Assembly: GCA_051453625.1 (NCBI GenBank)
Contig: JBOZIK010000001.1
Coordinates: 288,836,009-288,900,008 of the forward strand
Length of the DNA stretch: 64,000 nucleotides
Direction: 5' to 3'
From: Welwitschia mirabilis
Taxonomy: Eukaryota; Gnetophyta; Gnetopsida; Welwitschiales
The translations under genes and the position numbers were made by a program. The notes under the pieces are model-generated. The model did no database searches. It was not told the origin of the DNA and saw only the letters and a list, made by a program, of their open reading frames with translations. This document shows positions 10,461 to 22,630 of this stretch, in pieces; the stretch's first letter is position 1, and the number at the start of each line of letters is the position of its first letter.

Positions 10461-11166
10461 AATTTTAAGTATGCATTACTTCATACTTATAATTCTTGAT
10501 TAGGAGCTATAAAAATACCAAGTTACTTATATTTCTAAGTGAACCTATTTAATTTATATTTTGGTTTTATAACTTGTAATTAGTTGATGGTACTTAGAAG
10601 TCAAATCCTATTTGTCATGCTTATAAGTAGGGTATGAATGACTAAAAGCAATAAAGAAGTTTTATCATCACTTATGTGCTAAATGAGATTATGTCATTAT
10701 GATTTGAGCTATAATGAACTTAGTAAATTAAGGTTTAAAAAAATAATTACATTATATCATTAAATGAAAAAATTTTAGTTATAAAAATATTCAAGTTAAT
10801 TTTTTCCATGTTAGTCCATTTTCCTAGTTTTATTACTTGAAGTTTCCTTTTTTATCATTCTCTCAATTTCCATTTTTATTTCAATCTACTTGTAATGTAT
10901 TGGCATTACTATTTGTGTGTTTTACATGTGAAGGCTATTTTCATCATTCATGTGGAAAGAACAATAACTAGGTCTCACTCAGTTTTATTATAAGTTCAAG
11001 GACAAATATATTTTGATGTTATTACTAAGAATGATGGAATTCTAGCTTTATAGTGGGTATGCATAATTTTTCTCTTTTTTCCTACATTATAGTTTTTAGC
11101 TTTTTAAAATTCTTATAGTTATTAGTACTAGTCTATTCTGCTGTTACTCAAACTGATCTATCTTTA
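10461..11166. other. AT-rich leader-like stretch with a shared motif
   Basis: No coding remnant is recognised. At 10655-10700 there is the motif ATCATCACTTATGTGCTAAATGAGATTATGTCA-like sequence that recurs, diverged, at 46231-46275, 55763-55808 and 56150-56197. This ties the stretch to the same unidentified repeat family. Confidence 0.35.
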
Positions 11167-11170
11167 TTGT

Positions 11171-11174
<4 letters not shown>

Positions 11175-11246
<72 letters not shown>

Positions 11247-11249
11247 TCT
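11175..11249. repeat. (CT)n microsatellite
   Basis: About 75 bases of CT repeat with one TATC interruption near 11231, running directly into a 100-base gap. Its true length is unknown. Confidence 0.95.
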
Positions 11250-11399
11250 NNNNNNNNNNNNNNNNNNNNNNNNNNNNNNNNNNNNNNNNNNNNNNNNNNN
11301 NNNNNNNNNNNNNNNNNNNNNNNNNNNNNNNNNNNNNNNNNNNNNNNNNGAAGTAACTTCTTGAGCTATTTCTTCTTCTTTTCCATTTATTACTTCATT

Positions 11400-12640
11400 G
11401 ATAGTTGAGATAGAGTAAGACTTTATTCACCACTTAAAGGTATAGGTCTAGTACTAAAGTTATCTATTTGTACATTTATTGATTTTCCACTATTAAACTT
11501 TATCTATTAAAAACATGACAAGATCTACTTCTAGTTGAATATCTTAGAAAAATTTCTTCATTATATTTAGACTCAAATTTTCTCAAATGTTCTTTATCTT
11601 TTAAGATAAAGAATTTACTTCCAAAGACCTTAAAATATAATACATTTTATTTTCTTCCTTTCTAAATCTCACAGGATGTTTTAGCCATACGTAGATAACT
11701 ATATGGATAATGTAGCATGTAGTACTCATTGCCTCAATCAAAAATGTTTTAGGTACTTCCTTATTGTTTAGCATTATTATTAACATCTCTTAAAGGACCT
11801 TACTTTTTCTTTTTATAATTCCCTTTTTTTATTGAGTTCTTGGAGCTAAAAACTAATGTTCTCTACCATTGTCCATATAATATTTCTCAAAAAGATGATT
11901 CTAAAGTTCCCCTTCATGATGCTTCTAATTCATTTAAAAGTGTATCCCTTCTCATGTTGGATTTTGTTATAGATGTCAACACAACTTTTGAAGGTTTCAG
12001 CCTTGTTTCCTATGAAGGAAATCTAAGTGAATCTAGAGAAGTCATCCACCATTATTAGAAAATATATTTTCCTTCTACACTTTTAGTTTGAGAAGATTAT
12101 ACTAAGTTCATGTGAATAAGTTCAAGTGGTATTATTGTGGAAACTAAGTTTTTACTCTTATGGAAGGTTCTAACTTTTTTTCCCCTTTTGACATGCATCA
12201 CACAACCCATGTTTATTAATATTAATCTTAGAAATTCCTTTCACAATTTCCTTTTTAATGATGATTTTGAGATAATCAGAGTTTCTGTGTCCTAACCTTT
12301 GGTGCTATAACTCTTTTTAATTTATATGAGAAAAATGACAAATAGGATAAGGTTGATCAATACTATAAAATTATCTATTCTCTTTTCTTTAAGAAGAATT
12401 TCATTTATTCAATCATGCCTAGCATCACATTTTTTACTATCAAAAATAAATTTATGACCTTTATCACAAATCTGACTAATATTAAGCAAATTATGTTAAG
12501 AACATTCACGTATAAAACTTCATTAATTATAGGCATGTTACCTCCATTGATGCTTCAAAGGCCTTTAATTTTATCTTTTCCATTATGACTAAAGGTTACT
12601 TCTTCTTCACCAAAATTGTTTGAGTGTTAAAGTCTTAATT
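11400..12640 (-). pseudogene. copia fragment C: pre-integrase and integrase remnant
   Basis: A second copia fragment, closely related to element B. From 12640 downward: VTFSHNGK and NMPIINEVLYVN (protease end and pre-integrase), then STIIPLELIHMN. Next is MVDDFSRFT, stop, SFIGNKAETF, the integrase core start with its first catalytic Asp. The KSIRSDHG-type segment with the second Asp survives only across a one-base frameshift. Then LNNKEVPKTFLIEAMSTTCY (11601-11786; family L----LPK-FWAEA--TA-Y) and KEHLRKFESKYNEEIFLRYS (family KDHLGKFD-K-DEGIFLGYS). Sequence downstream becomes unreadable before the microsatellite. No RT is present, so it is complementary to element B, which lacks integrase. 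Confidence 0.8.
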
Positions 12641-13239
12641 TTACTCTATAAAAATTAGATTAAAAATATTTGAACATTTAAATTAATAATCTAAACTATT
12701 ATCAAATAAGATCAAACAGAAGAACATGAAAATAACTAATAATAGAAAATATCAAAGATGATCACTACATACAATGATTTATAGTGATTTGGAAAGTAGT
12801 TATTTTCAACTCTAATTTGACTCAAATCGTTGTTACTTTTTTTTCAGATTTTTCAAGTTAACCTCTAACCTTTACAAATGGAATTTTTTAGGCTAAGTCT
12901 CAATTTTTATAGAGCAAAGATTTTGGTGATAATAGTGTATTAAAATGCACTAATTCCACAAGATCTAAAGTATAAAAAAGTTATAAATACTCTAAAAGTA
13001 AGTTCACAAGTCCAAGTTCATACAGTGAAATATATTGACCAATGAATCTCAACTGTAGAAAAAGTGTGCTTCTTATTTTTGGTTGATTAAAAAAAGATAT
13101 CTAAATATTTTAATTCATATAGATTATATAGAAGATAAATTTTAGGGTTTTACAAATGAATTTGATATTCTAATAATTAAAAATTAGGAGATAATGTCTA
13201 AGAAAATAAGCTAAAAAGTTTTATTTCTGCCATAATTGG
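12641..13239. other. AT-rich stretch, no gag found
   Basis: Upstream of fragment C one would expect gag and a zinc knuckle. I find neither, only AT-rich sequence with stops in all frames. The front of this copy seems deleted or decayed beyond recognition. Confidence 0.4.
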
Positions 13240-13860
13240 CTAACCTCTTAAAGCACTTGATTGACTTCATTAACTATTATCGTTGAAGTTGGTTAATCAT
13301 ATTTTCTTCTAGTTGATCTAATTCCTTTACATCATCAAGTCTGATTAACTCCATCCATAATCTAATCAATCACATTTGATCTAAGTTTGATTGACCCCCT
13401 ATCAAAATGGTTGACCCCTTATCAACTTGATATAAAAAATATTTAGCACAAGTTTGTTCGACCCCTCTAAGATCTGGTTAACCTCTTAATAAATTGATCT
13501 AATAATTTTTAATATAGGTTCAATCGACCCCTCTAAATCTGAATGATCCTTTGATAAATTGATTACAATATTTTTGGTATAAGTTTAGTTAAGGGATTTG
13601 ANNNNNNNNNNNNNNNNNNNNNNNNNNNNNNNNNNNNNNNNNNNNNNNNNNNNNNNNNNNNNNNNNNNNNNNNNNNNNNNNNNNNNNNNNNNNNNNNNNN
13701 NACCCCTTAATAAATTGATCTAATAATTTTTAATATAGGTTTGATTAACCCCTCTGGGATCTAGTTGATCCTTTGATAAATTGATTACAAAATTTTTGGT
13801 ATAAGTCTACTTAATCCCTTAGGGATCTAATCAACCTCTTATTAGTTCTGTCACTTATCA
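13240..13860 (-). repeat. 66-bp tandem repeat with GACCCCT motifs, LTR-like
   Basis: Units such as TTCGACCCCTCTAAGATCTG, CAATCGACCCCTCTAAATCT and TAACCCCTCTGGGATCTAGT recur with 66-bp spacing (13458 to 13524). On the minus strand this is a GGGGTCGA(T/A) repeat like that in the LTR of the copia element at 59.8-60.7 kb. It lies 5' of copia fragment C in the right orientation to be its LTR. A 100-base gap at 13602-13701 is flanked by duplicated sequence (13481-13600 and 13702-13821). Confidence 0.5.
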
Positions 13861-16548
13861 GGTTCATGTCAAGCTAGTGAAAGATGTTGGATTACTTCTG
13901 ACTTGTAAGAACAATTATTTCCTACAAGAATTACAACATAATTTTCTATAGTAGATATGTTCTTTGACATCTTAACATTCTTAAAATCAAATACCTGATT
14001 TTTTAAAGTTTATTATTGTTAATTCTTTTACCTTTTCCACATCACTAAGGTTGTCTAGCTCTATCTTCTAGATAACCATCCAAACAACCTTCACCCCTCA
14101 ATTTTATATCTTTTCTTAATCTTGAATTCCTAAAATATTTTCCATTCTTTGTAATTTATATTTAATAAATTTTAGCCTTTAGCTATTGTATCTATGATAA
14201 AAATATAGTCACCAACCTAGTTATGTAGATAATTCATGTGAATTATAATTTTTCATAATACTAAATAAAAAGACATTTTAGAACCATTATCTTATGGCTA
14301 TCATCTAGATAAATGCCAATCAACAACCACCATAGCTCATGATTTACACCTTTTTATCCATTATTTGTCATCATTTTTTACTTATTATTTCACTTCCAAT
14401 CTCTAGATCTTAATACTTAAATATCAAAACATTAATTAGTTACCTTTACATATGGGATTTGTGTTAAATCTACTATTGAGATCCTAGTCTTCACTACTTT
14501 TTACATAATGAGGTAATTTTTTATGCTTATGTTAATTTCACTTATTTTTCATATTTTTAAGATTTTTTCATTTCCATTTTCACATGGTATCATTAGTTTT
14601 TCAAACTTAGTGTTTTGCTCCAAATGCTTTTTGATTTTGCTGAGTATTTTGAAGGATATGAGGACATTTGCATTTCACAAGGTAGAAATATGTTTTTCCT
14701 TTTAAATTAAATTGTTTTCAACTTTTAATGAAATGTAGCATGATTGTAGTCAAAACTATTAGCTTGATGGATTAGATATTTCTGCCATCATGGAATTTCA
14801 TTTTTGGCCTTTAATGTCTTACCATAAGTTTAGGTCGTCTATTATATTATTATATTTATTTCTTGTTGATTCCATCTTTTATGTAATTCAAGGAAATTTA
14901 ATTCATATAGTAAAGGATATAAGTAATTTTTAATTAGCTTGGATAAAAATTTTAACTTTAGAGGCATAATTTTTTTATTTAAGGGCATATTATTAACTTA
15001 TTAATATGGTGAATATGTGTGATATACTTCTTTCTTATGACTTCTTAGTAGGTCATGAACATGAGAATAAGCAAGATATGTTGTGGCCAATGAAGCATTT
15101 TTATAGGATAATTTTAAAGAAGATAAGGAGCTTGTAACTAGATAGATTAGGCCTACTCAATGCAAAGTTAGGATAGAGTTCATTACTTTTTCTTCCATTA
15201 GATGAAAGAGTTATTCTAGAGATATCATGCAGAGGATTAATTTATAGCTGGACTATAGAATCATAGATCTCTATTTGAGATGACTCTTTAACATTAAAGA
15301 ATCACACTACACTAAGAAAATCTATGAATTTTATGAGATGATGCAGACTGAAATTTGCCCACATTCCTACGAAAAGCTAACTGACATCAAAGTTACTACA
15401 GTTAGTGAATCAAAAGTGGATATTTTACTGGGGTATATTATGCAATTAAGAGATATGGATGATTTTGGTATCATGTACATTCACTCTTCAAGATCAAAGG
15501 ATATAAATGAGAATGTTACATTTTATTAGATATACCATATGATGTTATAAAAAAGCATTGAGTAATATTAATTATGCATTTATCTCTAGCTTATAAAGTA
15601 CTTCATCAAATACTAATCCACAACATCATTTCATCATTCCATAAAAATTACTACATGGTAGTACACCTTTAGATTTTAACTACATTTAGATAAGGGGAGT
15701 AGATAAACCTAAGTTTATTTATGTGGAGGAGGTTAGGGAGGATGATCAAGGCTAGATCCCTCTAGATCCAAGGATTCCTGGCCTTTCTTTCAACCATCTT
15801 CTATAAGTGTGGGATCCCAGATCATGAATGTATACAACATAAACATATTTATAGAATATAGCTAAGTACCTCTAAGTTATAAAAATCTAGATCACCATTG
15901 AGCCAAAGTAGTCGTAAATACATAGAGCCCCCTTAGAGTAGGTGTTATAAGAGGTGTTACATTAGAGAAGATAGAAGAGCTAATTATCAACATGATTCTA
16001 AGAATAACTTATAGGATGAGTAGCTTGAAGACTTGAGTGATGAACAGGATTAGCACCTTAGATGAAATATTGACTCATACTAATTAGAGGGTACAATGGA
16101 TAGAGAATAGTGTCATGATTAAGATTCTAGAGGGCTTTCATGCTTAGCATATGGAGATGATAAGAGTGATTCACAAGAATGTGGAACCCTTTCTTCCCAA
16201 TGAAAGAGAAGAATACACCATCTCTACCATTTCCTCCTTTAAGTCCTAATGTAGAGTTCAGAATTATAAATTAATGGGATTTATGATTATACTAACATTT
16301 TTTTACTATATTTCATATGTAATTTCTATTATTTATATTTAAAAATATGTTTTATTTTATATATATGGAGTTCGAGTTACAGGTTATGATATTTTTACTT
16401 TTTAAGTAATTTTTGTTACTTTACATTTCCATCTTAACATCATCATTATTGGCAACCATATAAGTATGGGATTGATGTAGATAAATTATGATCATTTGAT
16501 ATTTATTTTATGTTTTAGGAGATCTTATAGGATTTTAAAAGTTAACCT
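13861..16548. other. unidentified region; weak coding-like remnant near 15.0-16.2 kb
   Basis: 13.86-14.8 kb holds nothing I recognise. From about 15000 to 16230 the plus strand looks like a decayed coding region: moderately long open pieces with few stops, for example the 63-codon frame starting MMQTEICPHSYEKLTDIK at 15338, with further pieces around 15700-15830 and 16030-16230. No conserved motif is visible and I cannot assign a family. Confidence 0.3.
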
Positions 16549-16845
16549 TATTGGAAAATCAAGTTTGATTATAATTTGTATAATTACTATCCTTAAAATT
16601 TTGTTCTTTCTTTTCTATTTTTCCTCATGTTGTATTATAATCTCCCTTACCCTATTTCATGTTAACTACTTTCCCCTAAAACCACTCTTATGGTTCTTAT
16701 CTTTACCTAGTTTTTGACAATTATATATATATAATGATTTATTGCAATAAAATGAATTAGATAGGTTTCAACAAAGATTCATTAAGTTTCTTATGGACTC
16801 TTCCTATAGCTTCTTATCACTATGAGAATTTTTTAAAACCCTACA
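16549..16845 (+). repeat. 5' LTR of the 2.5 kb element
   Basis: Starts TATTGGAAAATCAAG (original start probably TGTTGG) and ends ACCCTACA. It aligns along its length with 18787-19088, sharing TATAATTTGTATAATTACTAT, TCTTTC..CCTATTTTTCCTCA and CTTCTTA..CTAT.ATGAG.ATT, with substitutions throughout. Confidence 0.75.
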
Positions 16846-16846
16846 A

Positions 16847-16858
16847 TTAGTATCAAAG
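16847..16858 (+). other. primer-binding site relic (initiator Met tRNA type)
   Basis: TTAGTATCAAAG lies one base after the LTR end. The copia consensus is TTGGTATCAGAG; both differences are G-to-A transitions. Confidence 0.65.
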
Positions 16859-17069
16859 TAATCTAGAGAATGGCTTCACAACTATACCCGGTATTTTAGT
16901 GTTTAGTTTCTATAAATTTGTTTTTCGTCTTTTTCTTTACACAAAAATATTATCATAAAAATCATAATANNNNNNNNNNNNNNNNNNNNNNNNNNNNNNN
17001 NNNNNNNNNNNNNNNNNNNNNNNNNNNNNNNNNNNNNNNNNNNNNNNNNNNNNNNNNNNNNNNNNNNNN

Positions 17070-18770
17070 ATAATATCGAGCCAAACGTTAGGCTACCCTA
17101 ATTTCCATCATTGAAGAACACTAGTTAAAGCATTTTTAGCGTATAGAATGAAGTAAATCTTATTGATAGACGAGTTTTATGGAATAAAGAGCTTAGACAA
17201 TACTCAAGAAAGTAGTTTAAAAGAGGGGAAAAAAAGGCTCAGTGAGTTCCATGCATAATCATCATGATCAAATGTAATTGAAGCCTTTACAAAGTTAATT
17301 TAGGCCTTAACTTCTCTTAATCATATTCTATGTACTACATGACCTAGGTGATCTACAGATCATTCAAATTATGGACATCATACTATACGACATGCATGAG
17401 GATCTACTACTACACCGTCAATGAGAAGTATTGTTTGGATGCTAGACAATACTATGATCATTGAGGAGCNNNNNNNNNNNNNNNNNNNNNNNNNNNNNNN
17501 NNNNNNNNNNNNNNNNNNNNNNNNNNNNNNNNNNNNNNNNNNNNNNNNNNNNNNNNNNNNNNNNNNNNNNNNNNNNNNNNNNNNNNNNNNNNNNNNNNNN
17601 NNNNNNNNNTCTATCATTAGGAATATGCTTATGGTGTCTATTTATAGTTAGTTAAGTAGCATCCAATATACCAATGTGTTCATAATTTCTTTCATGTTAT
17701 TTCCCAAAGGCTAGGTAGCATTTAGGGATTTGTCTTTAACCTCTTTAGTTTTCCAAATAAAAAGCATAAAATCAAAAAAAAAATGCATTTGTGATTTTAG
17801 TTAGGAAGAAAATGATGGATGCATATGAGAATATATTTATATACATTATTAAATGAAATTAGACTATTATAAATTTATAGGAATAATCATCACTATTTAA
17901 TTCTAACAGGGAGAGGATTTATGATCTAATTTTAATGATAATCATCACTTCTTTTCTTTGATATTGCCTAGTATGCAAGATCGTGATTATGCTATCAGAT
18001 CCGAGTCTCTGATATTTACCATTTTGACTCCCATAACATAGATGAGAAAAATTTTTAATGGCACATTGACAACCATATTTTCATATTCACATTTTAGTTA
18101 AATGAAAAAATACAATAGTGATTGTTTATGTGTTCAGTACTCTAAATTACATGTGAAGTTTCATAGGTGGTTAAAAGGAAATTAAAAATCATAAAGGACT
18201 AGAATAATCTCAACTTTTATTGCTATTTCTCTATGATTTTACTCTATTGGGTATTTCTAAATAGCTTTCTAACCTAAACCCTAATACATTTATTTATTCC
18301 TTCATCTTATCTTATAATTTTTTTAAACTAGTTTACTTAATCTATTCTTTGTATCTTCTTCTATCTAAATTTATACAAGGGAAAACAAACTAGTGTTTAG
18401 GGGAAATGAACTCTAGTTTTAAAATTCATTACATTTGCATTTTGTAATTTATAAGTTTTGGAAGGATTATAATCATGTTTATGTTATGGAAGACAAAATT
18501 TTCTAACTCTTATTAAGTAAAGTGAGGCGGAATGATTAATTTGTTAAGTTAGTTTGGCTTGTTACAATTAATTATGTATGTAATATCATATGGGAATAAT
18601 ATTGTGAAAGTGGTATGAGACACTTTTCATGATATGCTTTGTAGTTGTTCATTTCAATGCATCTAATGATTTCTATGCTTTTGTCATTAGTTTGATGATT
18701 TAGTGCTTCTGTTATTTTGATGCTTCCATTAAAGATTTCATTTGTTAATGTCAATCTAACACTTAAAAAT
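17070..18770 (+). other. interior of the 2.5 kb element
   Basis: A decayed coding-like stretch near 17200-17330 reads LDNTQESSLKEGKKRLSEF with later stops (TAA and TAG, several plausibly from Gln). I cannot match it to gag or pol with confidence. The rest, to 18770, is AT-rich with no motif recognised. The lack of RT or integrase signatures supports a non-autonomous or deleted element. Confidence 0.4.
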
Positions 18771-18775
18771 GACAT

Positions 18776-18785
18776 CAGGGAGGGA
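18776..18785 (+). other. polypurine tract
   Basis: CAGGGAGGGA lies directly before the 3' LTR start, where plus-strand DNA synthesis is primed in LTR elements. Confidence 0.65.
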
Positions 18786-18786
18786 T

Positions 18787-19088
18787 TATTGAAAAATTAA
18801 GTTTTATTATAATTTGTATAATTACTATACCTAAAATTTTCTTCTTTCTTCCCTATTTTTCCTCAAGTTGTTATCATCCTCCTCTTGCTTTTTCTATTTC
18901 TTGTTAACTACTTTTCCCTAAAATACATCTTATGACTCTTATACTTCCTAGTTTTTATTAATTTTGTGTATATATGATGGTTTATTAAAATAAAATTAAT
19001 TGAATAAGTTTGAATGAAAATCCATCAAGATCCCTAAGGGATTCTTCCATAGCTTCTTACTATCATGAGGATTGTTTAGAAACTTAAA
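18787..19088 (+). repeat. 3' LTR of the 2.5 kb element
   Basis: Starts TATTGAAAAATTAAG directly after the polypurine tract. It is colinear with the 5' LTR to its last bases (CATGAGGATTGTTTAGAAAC against TATGAGAATTTTTTAAAACC). The many differences between the two LTRs imply an old insertion. Confidence 0.72.
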
Positions 19089-19785
19089 AGCCTATGCTCC
19101 AAGGAAGTTAGAAGAATGACCCAATTAAAAATCTTTGATTTGAAAATTCATCGTTCACCTCATCATCTAGGTAAGAAAGGTCAATAATGATTGCTCTTTT
19201 CAATTTTTTTAATAGATAACATTACATATAGCTAAATTTGGCCTTGGATCTACATGGTAAAATTCCTAAGAACTTATGTTGGTTTCTCTATTTAATTATT
19301 TATCCTTTTTAATTCAACTTGCAACTTGATTATCTGCTTTATTTATTAGATACTAATAAATGATAAGTAAATGGCTATGTTATGAGGCTAAATTAATCCT
19401 ATGTAATAATGTTTTAGAGCATGTTTTTAGGCTTTATTAATAGGCTTCTAAGGGATTTATACTAATCATGCATAGCTATCTTAATGATTGTGGAAAAAAT
19501 ATATTTTTGATATAAGTCATTTCTTTTATATTTTTTAAAGACTTATCTATTCTTCATCCTTATAATAAAGTACTAATGATTCATAAATTAATATTTTAAA
19601 GGATTAAATTTAGGACGATTTTTAGTTTTAACATCACGATGTCTTTACAAAAGTTAACATGACTTATGAATATGTCTAAACATTGCTTTAAACACTTAAG
19701 ACATTTAGAGGTCCATTTTTAGATCAGGGAGATTAGTCTGAGCTAAAATAACAAAAAAAAAGAGTCATCCATCATGTTGTTGAAA
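19089..19785. other. AT-rich stretch, nothing recognised
   Basis: No gene, motif or repeat recognised between the 3' LTR and the LTR-like block that follows. Confidence 0.4.
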
Positions 19786-19789
19786 TGAT

Positions 19790-20530
19790 ACTTAGATGGT
19801 AATAAATGGTGTAAGCTAATAGAAGCCACATTATTTCCTAATGATCATCCACTTTGATCATATAGATGAAGTTAGGCTAATGATGATGAGTAGTTACACT
19901 AGAAATACATGTAAAGTGTAGTTATTGGTAATTATGAATCATTCTCCTTGATCATTGGGATAACACTTAGGAAAATAACCACTATAACTAATATTCAACT
20001 AATCCTATATGTTATTAAATTATCAATTTAATTACATCTCTTTGATTGTTATCTCTTAGTAATCTTAATCATTGATCTAAAACTATAAATACCCATCTTA
20101 AGCATTCATTTAAAGTTATCCATTATACCNNNNNNNNNNNNNNNNNNNNNNNNNNNNNNNNNNNNNNNNNNNNNNNNNNNNNNNNNNNNNNNNNNNNNNN
20201 NNNNNNNNNNNNNNNNNNNNNNNNNNNNNTTAAAATAATCCTATATGTTATTAAATTATTAATTTAATTACATCCCTTTGATTCTTATCTCTTAGTAATC
20301 TTAATCATTGATCTAAAACTATAAATACCCATCTTAAGAATTCATTTAAAGTTATCCATTGTAACTCAAGTAATCTAGTGACAATTTGGGATTTAAGTGG
20401 GTAAGGGATCCATTTAACATAGGAAAGGAGCTTTTCTCGGTAAAGTTTTGAGACTCCTTTATTGAGGAGTGACTACTTATAAATGGATGTACTATGTTTT
20501 GATTAATAAAAGTGAATTTATATTCTTTTA
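19790..20530 (+). repeat. LTR-like block with TATA box and polyadenylation signal
   Basis: On the plus strand CTATAAATACC (20083 and again 20319) is a good TATA box. It is followed by a TCAAGTAATCTAGTG leader, GACTCCTTTATTGAGGAG (an inverted repeat) and AATAAA at 20505-20510. The upstream part holds GATCATCC / GATCATTGGGAT words like the hairpin array of the gypsy LTR at 4.1-4.4 kb. The core is present twice around the 100-base gap at 20130-20229 (20001-20129 and 20237-20365). Family unknown; gypsy-like is a guess. Confidence 0.4.
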
Positions 20531-20746
20531 ATTATTCATCTTCTCTTTTCATTATATATTGAAATCAAGTTAATTTCAATTAGATTTAATTTCTATTTTA
20601 ATATATGATATATGGGCCAACTTGAGTGATATTAAGTTGGTACACTTAGTTAATTAATTGCATTTAGGATTTCATTCATTCTTGCATTATCATTTTATTT
20701 TCACTTCATAATTCATTGCATTTCATCTATTATTACATTGTCATTT

Positions 20747-22274
20747 ACTTATCATTTCAAAATTGAATAGCATATCAATTCATGCTCTATTTAATGGATT
20801 AATTTTTTAAATAATCATTGAATTCCTTACTAGTTTATGACACTAGGTTGACTTTTTAAAATAGTACATGTCTGTGTAAAATAGATATTTAAATTTATAG
20901 GTTATTGTTAGAGATGATTAATTGATTTGAAAAAGTATATGATCTCTTTATCCATGTCTCAATCTATAATAAATTAATTTTAGTCATTGATGAGATCAAA
21001 TAATTTGATGGCTAGAATCTCATATTTTTTCTATATAAATTAAGCCTCAAACACATTAATGCACCTTGCCAATGACATTTTTACCTACATTTCACTTTTC
21101 TTTTTCATGTGCCATAATCTAGAGTTTACTTTCTAAGAATTACCAATGCAATCATCTAACCTCGCTAGTGCCACCATTCACCTCTATGATTTTCATTTAT
21201 AATTATTCTTTTGGCTTATAATCAGTCTTTTCTATTAATGTAGATCTTTAATAAGTTAGTTTTTATTTTAGAAATTAACTGTAACTTAATTTCTCTTTAT
21301 TTTGCACTCCATCTATTTACACCAACCTCATATTCATCATTTCTCTCCTCTTTCTCAAACTTTCTATTTTTTCCTTTCTTAATTTATAATAAGTCATAAA
21401 AAAAAGGAGATTTTATTAAGAAAGGCATTTTCTCANNNNNNNNNNNNNNNNNNNNNNNNNNNNNNNNNNNNNNNNNNNNNNNNNNNNNNNNNNNNNNNNN
21501 NNNNNNNNNNNNNNNNNNNNNNNNNNNNNNNNNNNTTCTTATCATTTTTAAATTGAATAGCATATCAATTCTTGCTCTATTTAATGAATTAATTTTTTAA
21601 ATAATCATTGAATTACTTACTAGTTTATGATACTAGGTTGACTTTTTAAAATAGTACATGTCTGTGTGAAATAGATATTTAAATTTATAGGTTATTATTA
21701 GAGATGATTAATTGATTTGAAAAAGTATATGATCCACACATCAAGAAGCATACTTTTCTTTTTTTTGTTGGTATGATCTCTCTATTCATGTCTCAATCTA
21801 CAATAAATCAATTTTAGTTATTAATGAGACTAAATAATTTGATGGCTGGAATTTCATATTATTTCCATATAAATTGAGCCTCAAACACATTAATGCACCT
21901 TGCTAATAGCATTCTTACCTATATTTCACTTTTCTTTTTCACATGCCATAAGCTAGAGTTGATTTTCTAAGAATTACTAATGCTGTCATCTAACCTTGCT
22001 AGTGCCATTATTCACCTCTATGATTTTAATTTATAATTATTCTTTTGGCTTATAATCAATCTTTTCTATTGTTGTAGATCTTTGATAAGTTAGTTTTTAT
22101 TTTAGAAATTAACCATAACTTAATTTTTCTTTATTTTCACTCCATATTTTTGTACCAACCTCATATTCATCATTTCTCTCTTCTGTTTCTCAAACTTTCT
22201 ATTTTTTTCCTTTCTTAATTTGTAGTAAATCATGAATTGAAAAAGAAGATTTTATTAATAAAATAATTTTCTCA
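20747..22274. repeat. duplicated block around a 100-base gap
   Basis: 20747-21435 is repeated at 21536-22274 with scattered differences. One 40-odd-base insertion in the second copy lies after AAAAGTATATGATC. The content is AT-rich and unidentified. The gap between the copies is exactly 100 N, so an assembly duplication is likely. Confidence 0.7.
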
Positions 22275-22360
22275 TCTTTTATCTTCCTCTATGCATAATA
22301 TTATTTAGCCAAGATAGAGTCTTAAAATTGGATTTCTTGAAGGAAGATGTCACTTACCAC

Positions 22361-22500
22361 TCCTGTAAGAAGTTTATAAATTTTATAGGAATGCAACCAT
22401 GAATGAAGAATATTCTTGAGTAATCCAAACTCCTATAAGAATTCTATAAATTTTATAGGAATGTAACCATGAATGAACAATATTTTTGAGTAATTCATTC
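22361..22500. repeat. 70-bp tandem repeat, two units
   Basis: Units at 22361-22430 and 22431-22500, each starting TCCT(G/A)TAAGAA and sharing TATAAATTTTATAGGAATG and AACCATGAATGAA. There is no gap between them, so this duplication is real in the assembly. Function unknown. Confidence 0.85.
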
Positions 22501-22630
22501 TCATATTTATCAAACTTTTTTATCATTACTTTATGGGATTTAAATATTTTTCTTAGATTAACCCATCCTGATGGTCTATCCTTTTTTCCTTACCAAAATC
22601 CTTAGTTTTTGTTGTAAAGCCTTAAATGTA

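Larger units (their letters stand above)
16549..19088 (+). mobile_element. short LTR retrotransposon (2.5 kb), copia-type signals
   Basis: Two direct repeats of about 300 bp flank 1.94 kb. The left one is followed at once by ATTAGTATCAAAG, a two-transition derivative of the initiator-Met primer site TTGGTATCAGAG. The right one is preceded by the purine tract CAGGGAGGGA. Flanking bases AACCT (16544-16548) and AGCCT (19089-19093) agree at 4 of 5 positions and may be the target duplication. The interior begins with a possible gag start ATGGCTTC at about 16871 but shows no recognisable pol motif; gaps at 16970-17069 and 17470-17609 hide some of it. An internally deleted or non-autonomous element fits best. 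Confidence 0.75.

Noticed and set aside
11167-11408. Leu-Ser repeat frames in the CT tract
   Set aside because: Simple translation of a (CT)n microsatellite plus a gap.
11840-12058. 72-codon plus-strand open frame
   Set aside because: Antisense to the copia integrase core of fragment C.
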